Part shown: in pieces, positions 55,691-63,835 of the stretch
Numbering within the stretch: position 1 is the first letter of the stretch
Layout: each line of letters opens with the position of its first letter
Assembly: GCF_001421515.1 (NCBI RefSeq)
Contig: NZ_LMKM01000008.1
Span: 1 to 64,000, forward strand
Reading direction: 5' to 3'
Length of the DNA stretch: 64,000 nt
Source: Pedobacter sp. Leaf216
Lineage (GTDB): Bacteria > Bacteroidota > Bacteroidia > Sphingobacteriales > Sphingobacteriaceae
Made by a program: the position numbers and the translations under genes
The notes under the pieces: generated by a model
What the model was told of the DNA's origin: nothing
The model's input: the letters and a program-made list of their open reading frames with translations, nothing else
Database searches by the model: none

Positions 55691-56847
55691 GATAATACTA
55701 AACTTTTAGATTTTTGATATAATTCGTTCATTGCTTTTAAAACCTGTATTTCATCTCCACCATTCATTAAATAATCGCGAACAACATCACCTGCATGGTC
55801 TTGAAAATACATGGAGCCATGGTACCGTGGACGAAGAAAAGCCCTTTGTAGTGCCGGTAAGGTATTTGAAAAATAATTTTGACTCTGACGGTTTACTTCT
55901 TCGTTTTTCCATGCGGCTAAATGCCCAGGTTGACCACCATTCTCAAAAAACAAAGTAGACTGACAAGCCGGTGAACCTACGAATTCTACATATTTGGCAG
56001 CAATCTCCAATGCTTCGCATTTAGCAGAAATGGCTAAGCCTGTTCCACCCAATGTGCTTCTCAAATTGGTTTTACCATCTAAAGAAATCATATCGTGAAA
56101 ATGTAAGGTTTTGCGTGCGTAACCGTTACGCGAGTAGTTTGAATAACCATAAGCGAAAGGACAATAAGCAATTTCATCGTCTAAAGTCATTGCTTCATAT
56201 ATTTGAATGGGGTTCCTGTTGAAATTGGCCTGATCCATTTTTGAAGCCAATTCACGGTACATTTTCAAAACCTTTACTCCTGTTTCGATAGAAACCACTT
56301 CTTCATCATTTTGGCAAGGATCTTCTCCTACGGAACAGCAAAGCGTATAAAAATTCATTAAAACATCAATTGGAATACCAGCAAAGGCCAATAAACCTTT
56401 ATCTGCAAGTGCCAATAAATCATCAAAAGATTGAGGCAGTTGCAGCCCTTTTTCAGCAAGTATATCAGGCCTTGAAGCAGCTACAGGTGTTGCCGCATCT
56501 ATTGGTAAGGCCCATAAATGGTCATTATAAAAGTAACTCTCGTAAGATTGCCCAACAGAATTTTCTTTTTGATCTTTTAAATATTCTGGAGATAGGTAAA
56601 GATCCAAAGGCACTATTGATTTTGTTTTTGCGGCAAAACCTGCCCAGGGATGGTCAATTACCAAAAGATCAAATCGCTTGGCCAATTCCTGGATTGAAAA
56701 ATCTGCAAATTGCTGTAAACTTCTTTTCTCCCAAGTGATGTTCACATTTGGGTGCAATTCAGAAAATCGCTGTGCCGTGGCCACCATCGGCAAAAGCCCA
56801 CGACTGTGGTTCCAGGTTATTCCTTTTAAATTAATCGTCTTTTCCAC
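55687..56847 (-). CDS. Solute-binding-protein fold without signal peptide (A)
   Basis: This 386-residue protein starts at GTG, MEKTINLKGITWNHSRGLLP, straight into the first strand of the mature fold. There is no leader, lipobox or transmembrane segment. Conserved blocks include ELAKRFDLLVIDHPWAG, LPIDAATPVAASRPDIL, GGTGLAISAKC and FVGSPACQSTLFFENGGQPG. Similar leaderless binding proteins beside CaiB/BaiF genes are recalled from rhizobia; this is memory and not checked. It is coupled to CoA-transferase A. The first 20 bp of the gene are duplicated upstream within the repeat region (56941-56960). Confidence 0.8.
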   Translation of the reverse strand: MEKTINLKGITWNHSRGLLPMVATAQRFSELHPNVNITWEKRSLQQFADFSIQELAKRFDLLVIDHPWAGFAAKTKSIVPLDLYLSPEYLKDQKENSVGQSYESYFYNDHLWALPIDAATPVAASRPDILAEKGLQLPQSFDDLLALADKGLLAFAGIPIDVLMNFYTLCCSVGEDPCQNDEEVVSIETGVKVLKMYRELASKMDQANFNRNPIQIYEAMTLDDEIAYCPFAYGYSNYSRNGYARKTLHFHDMISLDGKTNLRSTLGGTGLAISAKCEALEIAAKYVEFVGSPACQSTLFFENGGQPGHLAAWKNEEVNRQSQNYFSNTLPALQRAFLRPRYHGSMYFQDHAGDVVRDYLMNGGDEIQVLKAMNELYQKSKSLVLS

Positions 56848-56857
56848 TTTATTTATC

Positions 56858-57056
56858 TTCTAATGGTTGGTGTCTCCATCGACCATGGTTTTATTTTACC
56901 TATTTTCGGTCGGTGAGACACCAACCGATAGAATAATTTTAAATTGATCGTCTTCTCCACTTATCTTATTTTAATTATTCTTCTAATGGTTGGTGTCTCC
57001 ACCGGCCATGGTTTTATTTTACATATTTTCGGTCGGTGAGACACCAACCGATAGAA
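56858..57056. repeat. Two long hairpin repeats and a duplicated gene start
   Basis: TTCTAATGGTTGGTGTCTCC begins at 56858 and 56981. Each copy runs about 75 bp to GAGACACCAACCGATAGAA, giving a perfect 12-bp GGTTGGTGTCTC/GAGACACCAACC stem. Between them, 56941-56960 repeats 17-18 of 20 bases of 56828-56847, the start of the adjacent gene. This shows that the unit was duplicated in place together with the gene edge. Confidence 0.82.
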
Positions 57057-57108
57057 TAAAAGCTTAGTGTTCTTCGTGTCTTTGTGGTTAAAAATTTGTA
57101 CGTGCTCA

Positions 57109-59691
57109 TTATTTTCCAGTGTTAATTGTGAATGACGAGGAAACTAAGCCAGCTGATGATGCTGTCAAGTTAATCGTTCCGGTTTTTTCTGTTGACTGTA
57201 CAATGGCTAAGCATAAACCATGAAAAGCTTTGCGGTAATTGGCTTTAAAAGGTTCTAAACTTGCCTGAAACCCATTATCAACGCCAGCAATGAAGCCAAC
57301 CCCATCTACTTTAAAATTTACCAGGTTATCAGCATTCGGCACTACATTTCCGGCAGCATCTAAAATGCGTACGGTTACAAAGGAAAGATCTTTTCCATCA
57401 GCTTTAATACTTTTCCGATCAGCTATTAATTCGATTTTTGCCGGCTCTCCTGTGGTTTTAACCTCTCGTACTAAAACATCTTTCCCGTTTTTGCGTGATA
57501 CCGCTTTTAATGTTCCAGGCACAAAAGGCACATTCCAAAGCACATGTAAATCATCATTATGCTTTGATCTTTTACCTAAAGATTTCCCGTTCAGGTAAAG
57601 TTCTACTTCATCAGCATTATTGTAATAAGCCCATACCTCAACTGATTTTCCTTGCTTCCAGTTCCAATGAGGCAAAATGTGTAACACGGGTTTATTGGTC
57701 CATTCGCTTTGGTACATATAATAGGAATCTTTTGGGAAACCCGCTAAATCGACAATACCGAAATAAGAACTTCTGGCCGGCCATGGATATGGCAGCGGTT
57801 CGCCAAGGTAATCGAAGCCAGTCCACACAAACAAACCAGATACATGATCGTATTTTTTAGCTGCTGCCCAGGTTTCTTCGTGTGTAGAACCCCAATATGC
57901 CGAAACATTATCGTAAGCAGATGCCGACCATTCCTTATTGCCTTCAGTAAATTTAGTTTTACCATCTTTTGGCCAGCGGCGAATGGTATCGGCTGTATCA
58001 TAAAAACCTCTGGTTTGTAGCGCAGAAGTAGTTTCTGAAGCCAAAAATTTAACACCAGGATAATTATTAGGGAAATCTTTATACAGCTTATGGTTATAGT
58101 TTAATCCATAAATATCAAGCGCATTGGCCTGATAGATAAAATTCTTTTCAGCTTTTGTTTCTGTTAGTGCTGAAATTACGGGGCGGGATTTGTCGAGATT
58201 TTTAACAATACCAACTAATTCTTTTGTAATGGCTACACCTGTACTATCGAATTGCTCGCGGATTTCGTTACCGATACTCCATAGAATAATGGATGGGTGG
58301 TTGCGATCGCGTTTAATCATTTCTTCGAGATCTCTTTTGTGCCACTCCGGAAAATCGAGGTGATAGTCATTTTTGGTTTTCTTTTTAACCCACATATCAA
58401 AGGCTTCATCCATAACGAGGAAACCCATTTTGTCGCATAAATCTAAAAACTCAGGAGCAGGTGGATTATGGGCAGTACGGATGGCGTTTACTCCCATTGC
58501 TTTCATAATTTCCAGCTGCCGCTCCATTGCCCGAACATTCACAGCAGCTCCCAGGGCACCTAAATCGTGGTGCAGGCAAACACCTAAAATTTTCATTGAT
58601 TTTCCGTTTAAAGAAAACCCTTTAGTTGCATCGAAATTGAATTCACGAACCCCAAAAGGTGTGGTATAAAGGTCGATAATTTTTCCATCGGCTTGCATCA
58701 CTTCAGTAACTAACTTATACATCACCGGCTGTTCAACCGACCATAATTTGGGGTTTGCAATGCTTAACCCATTTATGACTAATTTTGAATTGGTTTGATT
58801 AATAGCCATTGGCCATTGCTTTTGTTGAAGTTTCTTTCCTCTGTCATCGAAAATGGTAGTCAGGATTTTATAATTTCCCGCTGTGTTGAATTTATTTTCA
58901 AGTTCGACATCAACAGCAATTGATGCCAGGCTTTCACCAGGAGATAAAATCCGGTTTTCAATGCTTTGACCTTTATCGCCATTAATAACATCAGTTTTAA
59001 CAAAAACACCATTTCTTTTAACTGAAACTGCTGCAGCCGAGGTTAACCACACATTTCTATAAATTCCTGAGCCGGAATACCAGCGAGAATCGGGCTGTGC
59101 TGAATTATCCACTTTAACCGCGATACTATTTTTTCCGACTTTTAAAAATTTGCTGATCTCGTAAGAAAAAGAGCTGTAGCCGTAAGGCCTTTTGCCCAGA
59201 TACTGACCGTTGATCCAAACTTCACTGTTTTTATATACGCCATCGAATTCGATGCTAATTAACCTGTTTTTAAAATTGGCAGGGGCAATAAATTCCTTTC
59301 TATACCAGCCTATGCCCGTGGGTAAACCACCACCTTCTGGTTTTGCGGGATTTTTCTCGTCAAATTTCCCTTCAATGCTCCAATCGTGCGGTAAAGTGAG
59401 TTTTCTCCAGTTCAAATCGTTAAATGAAGATGATTTTGCATTTGGCTCATCACCCAAGAAGAATTTCCAATCTTTGTTAAAGCTGGTTCTAGTGCGGGGT
59501 TCCGGCCTAATCTGATCTCGATTGGTCGTCATTGCGAGGCACGAAGCAATCTTACTACTATGGGTTGGCCGTTCTTTCGCATTAGGATTGCATTCCCGAA
59601 AAGTCGGGACAGGCAGTGCCTCGCAATGACGTGATGCCCACAAACCGAATGTCAGAAAAATTACAACTTTAAAATTAGGTAGCCTCTTCAT
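57109..59691 (-). CDS. GH2 beta-galactosidase-type enzyme with an in-frame repeat insertion
   Basis: This protein of about 860 residues from ATG 59691 has a GH2 sugar-binding domain (about 68-225), immunoglobulin-like domain and TIM barrel. SIGNEI carries the acid/base glutamate; FLASETTSALQTR is the likely nucleophile region. C-terminal DUF4982-like and Big-type domains follow. The signal peptide MKRLPNFKVVIFLTFGLWAS is followed by residues 21-55, which are encoded by a 105-bp palindromic repeat (RHCEALPV...LAMT), so the mature N-terminus has an artificial linker. It would remove beta-galactose or a related sugar. ATG 59691 lies 1 bp after the previous stop; an in-frame GTG at 59709 is less likely. 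Confidence 0.87.
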   Translation of the reverse strand: MKRLPNFKVVIFLTFGLWASRHCEALPVPTFRECNPNAKERPTHSSKIASCLAMTTNRDQIRPEPRTRTSFNKDWKFFLGDEPNAKSSSFNDLNWRKLTLPHDWSIEGKFDEKNPAKPEGGGLPTGIGWYRKEFIAPANFKNRLISIEFDGVYKNSEVWINGQYLGKRPYGYSSFSYEISKFLKVGKNSIAVKVDNSAQPDSRWYSGSGIYRNVWLTSAAAVSVKRNGVFVKTDVINGDKGQSIENRILSPGESLASIAVDVELENKFNTAGNYKILTTIFDDRGKKLQQKQWPMAINQTNSKLVINGLSIANPKLWSVEQPVMYKLVTEVMQADGKIIDLYTTPFGVREFNFDATKGFSLNGKSMKILGVCLHHDLGALGAAVNVRAMERQLEIMKAMGVNAIRTAHNPPAPEFLDLCDKMGFLVMDEAFDMWVKKKTKNDYHLDFPEWHKRDLEEMIKRDRNHPSIILWSIGNEIREQFDSTGVAITKELVGIVKNLDKSRPVISALTETKAEKNFIYQANALDIYGLNYNHKLYKDFPNNYPGVKFLASETTSALQTRGFYDTADTIRRWPKDGKTKFTEGNKEWSASAYDNVSAYWGSTHEETWAAAKKYDHVSGLFVWTGFDYLGEPLPYPWPARSSYFGIVDLAGFPKDSYYMYQSEWTNKPVLHILPHWNWKQGKSVEVWAYYNNADEVELYLNGKSLGKRSKHNDDLHVLWNVPFVPGTLKAVSRKNGKDVLVREVKTTGEPAKIELIADRKSIKADGKDLSFVTVRILDAAGNVVPNADNLVNFKVDGVGFIAGVDNGFQASLEPFKANYRKAFHGLCLAIVQSTEKTGTINLTASSAGLVSSSFTINTGK
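59527..59631. repeat. Palindromic repeat inserted in the GH2 coding sequence
   Basis: The terminal repeats CGTCATTGCGAG (59527-59538) and CTCGCAATGACG (59620-59631) match those of 50866-50960, and the inner GAAGCAATCT is shared as well. The length is 105 bp (35 codons) and it begins exactly at a codon boundary (codon 21), so the frame is kept. Confidence 0.88.
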
Positions 59692-59692
59692 C

Positions 59693-60805
59693 TTAATTCT
59701 TCGTTTCACTTACAAAATTCAAAATACTTTTACCTAAATCTTTGGAAGTTGCCACGGCAATGCCTCGCTGATCTTGTTTGTTAACAGCGCAGTAAAAATG
59801 ATATACAATACCTTTATACTTTAAAACGAAAGATTTATGGGCATACAACTCATCATACTTTTCTGATGACTCAATCAGGTTTTCGCCTGTCCAATCGGTC
59901 CAGTTTACCAGGTCATTGGAGGCAGCAAAGCGGTTAAATGAACCCTTTCTATCTTGCCAAAAGGCACCAAAGTAAAACATGACCCATGTATTGTTAATCT
60001 TCTGGATAACAGCATCTCCGGTAATACCAACTGGATGATAAACCACAGGATTTTTATTAAAACGCTGCCAATGAATCATATCGTCAGAAACGGCCATTCC
60101 AATTCGCTCATACCAGCGTGTTTTTTTGTTATTCACCAGCGAATCGCCAACAGCATTGTAGTACATCACAAATTGATGTCCAGTTAACTTTTGTTTATCC
60201 TCAATTACGGTGCTTTTAAAAAGTTTATCACGGTTTTCCCACCAGCGCACATCTGCATCGCCAGAAGCTAAAACAGGTTTATCTAACCGGCTCCATTCCT
60301 GAACTTTGGATGGATCTTGTTTGGTATAGGCCATGCCGATGGATAAGGGCTCCACTTCATATCCTTTTTCCTTACCACCGAAATAAGACATCCAATACTT
60401 GCCATCGAACTTGTTTACACCATAACTGCCAGCCCATTTGGTATCCAATAAAGCATTATAACCTGCCTTTTGATTATCATCCCAATGGCCTACATCGCCA
60501 AAGGACATGAGTTTGCCTTGATTCTCCCAATGCAGTAAGTCTCTACTTTTTGCTAGCCAGGTTTCGTAACCGCGACCGCTAAAAATCAGGTAAGTCATGT
60601 ACCAATATTTACCCTTTTTAAAAATAGTCGGGCAATCCATTTTATGGTCTTTATCTGCTGGTACCATCACCAAACCATATTTATAAGGGGTTTTAACTTC
60701 CTGGTAAATTTTTTCCATCGTTTCTGCTGAAACAGGATTTAGGGTTTGGGCATTCAAATTCAATGCACTAACAAAAAGGAAGAATACGAGGATTATCTTT
60801 TTCAT
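59693..60805 (-). CDS. Exported five-bladed beta-propeller glycosidase-like protein
   Basis: This 370-residue protein has signal peptide MKKIILVFFLFVSALNLNA. Repeated propeller blades are visible (DCPTIFKKGKYWYMTYL, TWLAKSRDLLHWENQGKL, VNKFDGKYWMSYFGGK, IGMAVSDDMIHWQRF, ASNDLVNWTDWTG), as in GH43, GH117 and GH130 clan enzymes. The exact family and bond specificity cannot be set by eye; an arabinosidase, xylosidase or galactosidase acting on the same glycan is plausible. It overlaps GH78 by 4 bp, so translation is coupled. Confidence 0.75.
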   Translation of the reverse strand: MKKIILVFFLFVSALNLNAQTLNPVSAETMEKIYQEVKTPYKYGLVMVPADKDHKMDCPTIFKKGKYWYMTYLIFSGRGYETWLAKSRDLLHWENQGKLMSFGDVGHWDDNQKAGYNALLDTKWAGSYGVNKFDGKYWMSYFGGKEKGYEVEPLSIGMAYTKQDPSKVQEWSRLDKPVLASGDADVRWWENRDKLFKSTVIEDKQKLTGHQFVMYYNAVGDSLVNNKKTRWYERIGMAVSDDMIHWQRFNKNPVVYHPVGITGDAVIQKINNTWVMFYFGAFWQDRKGSFNRFAASNDLVNWTDWTGENLIESSEKYDELYAHKSFVLKYKGIVYHFYCAVNKQDQRGIAVATSKDLGKSILNFVSETKN

Positions 60806-63564
60806 TTGTACGTTAAATTAAATTTATAGTAACCAGAACCGATAGCTATCTTGTTTTTACCATTCTCTTTTCCTGCTTCCTTAAATGATGATTTAAATTC
60901 TTCTGAGATAGCATATTTCGGTAAAACAGGCAAATAAACGGTAGCTGAAGAATTTACAGGAATGTTAACTTCTAAAGTAAAATTTTTAGCTGTTTTGGTC
61001 CATTTGCTCGATATTTCTCCATAAGGGCCATTATAGCTTACCTTAGCTGAGGTTAAATCGCCAACTGCTTCCGGTTCGATTTTAATGTGGTTAAAGGCAA
61101 TTGAATTTTCTTCCTGGCGGATGCCACCTACGCCACTGTACAGCCATTCCATTAAGTGGCCCAGCATAAAATGATTATTGGATACGGTTGGTAAGGCTGC
61201 CCACGATTCGGTTAAGGCTGTTGCGCCTTTAGCCAACTGCATGCCATAGCCAGGTACATCAGAACGGCTGTTCATGTCGAAAATCAAGTCCGATTTCCCC
61301 GCATCTTCTAAAACGCGTAACACATATCGGTAACCAATATCCCCTGCTGTTAAGCTGTTTTTACGATTTCTTATGTCATTAACTAAATTCTCAATTACTG
61401 AAGTTTTATCTGTTTCTTCAACCAAACCCATATAAACTGCCATCGCATTCGCTGCTTGCGAACCTGTTGCGTATTGCTTGGTTTTTGCATTAAAGAACTT
61501 GTTATTGAAAGATTTTCTCACTTCTACAGCGAGTTTTGCATAAGCAAGTGCATCAGCTTTTTTACCTAAAAGCGTGGCAATATTTTCCATGATATTTAAA
61601 TCATAGTAATAAATGGCTGTTCCGGTAACGCCCATTGGGGTTAATTGGGAAACACCAGGTGGATTCGGGCCTAAATCATACCAATCGCCTAAACCTTGTG
61701 ATAAGATGTGATCATTTGCCTTAGTATCAAGGTATTTAATGTAGCGCTGCATCATCGGGTAATAATCATGCATCGCCTGTTGATCACCATACCATTGATA
61801 TAAATACCATGGCATCAAAATCCCGCTACTGCCCCATTCAGGAGAATCGCGGAACATATCGCCCCCATATTCGAACTTTACGTATTCTGGGGAAATTTCA
61901 GGGATTAATCCGTTAGTCAGTTGGGAGTTTTTCATATCCTGCAAGGCTTTTTTAAACAGCGGTGCGGCGTTGTAATTGTAGCGTACAGAACTGCCCATTA
62001 AATGCAATTCTTCTAACCAACCTAGTTTTTCGCGGTGCGGGCAATCGGTAAATACGCTCACCATATTACTTTTTATCGCCCAATCGATCAGGCTAAAAGT
62101 TTTATTAAATAATTCGTTTGAGGAGGAAAATTTACCCACTTGCTCAGCTGCATTTCTAATGTGTAAGGCTTTTAAAACTTCTATTACAGCTTTGCCAGTT
62201 GTATTTTCCTTTCCAATTGGTACCCCACCTTTTACCTGAAGATAACGAAATCCTGTATAAAAGAATTTTGGTCGCCAGGTTTCCAAACCTTCTCCTTTTA
62301 ATATGTAGGTAAAATAAGATGGCCCTCCAATATTTTTTTGCGTTACCGAACCATCAGCTTTTAATAATTCGGCTGGTGTAATGCGAATGGTATCGCCTTT
62401 TTTACCGCGGACTTTTAATTCGATAATGGCTGATGAATTTTGCCCCATATCATAAACCCATTCGCCATTGGTAACTGGATTGATATTTTGAGGGACAAAA
62501 TTTTCGAAGATTTTTATTGGTTCTTCTTTCTGCGCATTTAATTCCGGACCATTAACCAGTAACGATAATTTCCATTTTCGATCGTTAAAACCATCTAAAT
62601 TCCAGCCGTTTTGTTCAAGATTGGCATTGTAATCTTCCCCACCGTAAATGCTCGAAAAAGTTATGGGCGATGGTGCGGTTTTCCAACTTTGGTTACTTAT
62701 AATGTTTGCATTGGTACCATCTGTATATTCAATCAATACCCGGCAGATCATTTTTGGGTAACCATTTGCAACCTTTAGTTTTCTATACCTTTCTTTAACT
62801 GGTGGAATATAATAAAAACCATTGCCCAACATCACGCCGATTGCATTTTCACCCTTTTTAAGCTGTTTAGTTAAATCATAAGTGAGGTACAATGCCTCTT
62901 TATCATACTTTGTCCAGCCGGGTGCCAAAAAATCATCGCCAACTTTAGCACCGTTTAAAGTCATTTCGAAATGGCCTAAACCAGAAATAAAAGCGGTTGC
63001 TTTTTTAATGGTCTTTGTAACCGTAAAACCCTTGCGGAACATAGGCAACACGTTATTTCCATTATATTTGTCTTTTTTGCCGTCTGTTGGTAAGCTGTTT
63101 TTGTTAGAATCAGCCAGTTTTTCATAGGCAATCCATTTTGCGCCTTTCCAATCCGCTACGGTTAGCAATCCCATTTGCCAAAACGCCAAACTGCTCCAGT
63201 CAGACTGATGACCGAAATTATCCCAAACACGGACTTTCCAATAGTAGGTTTGAGTTGATGAAAGCTTGACTCCCTTATAAGGTATTTGAATAGATTGACT
63301 TGAATTGACTTTTTTTGTATCCCAGATTTCGCCAATATTCTTATCTAAATTGCTTTTACTGCCCGAAACTAAAATTTGGTAAGCCGTTTGCATCACATTG
63401 TGTTTTGATGATTGCAGTTTCCAACTTAAACCCGGCGATTGTACATCAATTCCAATCGGATTATTCCGATACTCACAATCCAATCGGGCAACCTTAATAT
63501 CTTGCGCAAAAAGCGGAATGCTTAACAGGTAAAGCCAAGAAAAGATTACGAGTTTACTCATCAA
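60802..63564 (-). CDS. GH78 alpha-L-rhamnosidase
   Basis: This 920-residue exported enzyme has signal peptide MMSKLVIFSWLYLLSIPLFA. Multiple N-terminal beta domains (about 22-470: PGLSWKLQSS, YYWKVRVWDNFG, LTLNGAKVGDDFLAPGWT as MTLNGAKVG) precede the (alpha/alpha)6 catalytic barrel, where DCPHREKLGWLE (507-518) is the GH78 active-site signature. A C-terminal beta domain follows (about 830-920). It removes terminal alpha-L-rhamnose and is the first gene of the minus-strand cluster, directly facing the IclR-type regulator. Confidence 0.94.
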   Translation of the reverse strand: MMSKLVIFSWLYLLSIPLFAQDIKVARLDCEYRNNPIGIDVQSPGLSWKLQSSKHNVMQTAYQILVSGSKSNLDKNIGEIWDTKKVNSSQSIQIPYKGVKLSSTQTYYWKVRVWDNFGHQSDWSSLAFWQMGLLTVADWKGAKWIAYEKLADSNKNSLPTDGKKDKYNGNNVLPMFRKGFTVTKTIKKATAFISGLGHFEMTLNGAKVGDDFLAPGWTKYDKEALYLTYDLTKQLKKGENAIGVMLGNGFYYIPPVKERYRKLKVANGYPKMICRVLIEYTDGTNANIISNQSWKTAPSPITFSSIYGGEDYNANLEQNGWNLDGFNDRKWKLSLLVNGPELNAQKEEPIKIFENFVPQNINPVTNGEWVYDMGQNSSAIIELKVRGKKGDTIRITPAELLKADGSVTQKNIGGPSYFTYILKGEGLETWRPKFFYTGFRYLQVKGGVPIGKENTTGKAVIEVLKALHIRNAAEQVGKFSSSNELFNKTFSLIDWAIKSNMVSVFTDCPHREKLGWLEELHLMGSSVRYNYNAAPLFKKALQDMKNSQLTNGLIPEISPEYVKFEYGGDMFRDSPEWGSSGILMPWYLYQWYGDQQAMHDYYPMMQRYIKYLDTKANDHILSQGLGDWYDLGPNPPGVSQLTPMGVTGTAIYYYDLNIMENIATLLGKKADALAYAKLAVEVRKSFNNKFFNAKTKQYATGSQAANAMAVYMGLVEETDKTSVIENLVNDIRNRKNSLTAGDIGYRYVLRVLEDAGKSDLIFDMNSRSDVPGYGMQLAKGATALTESWAALPTVSNNHFMLGHLMEWLYSGVGGIRQEENSIAFNHIKIEPEAVGDLTSAKVSYNGPYGEISSKWTKTAKNFTLEVNIPVNSSATVYLPVLPKYAISEEFKSSFKEAGKENGKNKIAIGSGYYKFNLTYK

Positions 63565-63716
63565 TTTTTACACCATTTTAGGTGCTTGCTTAGGTTTATA
63601 AATGGTTATCAGCGATACAACTATTTTAGAAATAAATGCCAAATTCTTTTTGAATTAAGCACTTTAAATTTCGTAACTTTAAATTGCTATCTCTAATTCA
63701 AATATAAATGTTTTTT

Positions 63717-63746
63717 TTAAATATGAAAACATATATTCGTATTTAA
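63717..63746. promoter_or_regulatory. Inverted repeat in the GH78-IclR intergenic region
   Basis: TTAAATATGAA (63717-63727) and TTCGTATTTAA (63736-63746) are complementary at 10 of 11 positions, a candidate regulator-binding site between the divergent genes. A direct repeat ACTTTAAATT also occurs at 63661 and 63676, 15 bp apart. Confidence 0.5.
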
Positions 63747-63764
63747 ATTATGCAAAATCTTCTG

Positions 63765-63796
63765 TTGTATAAATAAGAAAGCATTTTGTATGTTTG
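63765..63796 (+). promoter_or_regulatory. Promoter of the IclR-type regulator
   Basis: TTG (63765-63767), N21, TATGTTTG (63789-63796): the -7 box matches the consensus exactly. Transcription would start near 63802, 34 nt before the ATG. Confidence 0.65.
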
Positions 63797-63835
63797 ATAT
63801 TGTAAAAAATACGCTACAGCCAAATTTAAACCCGT

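Noticed and set aside
52046..56847. Ordinary ABC sugar importer
   Set aside because: Binding-protein folds are present, but both lack export signals, and no permease or ATPase gene is present anywhere in the window.
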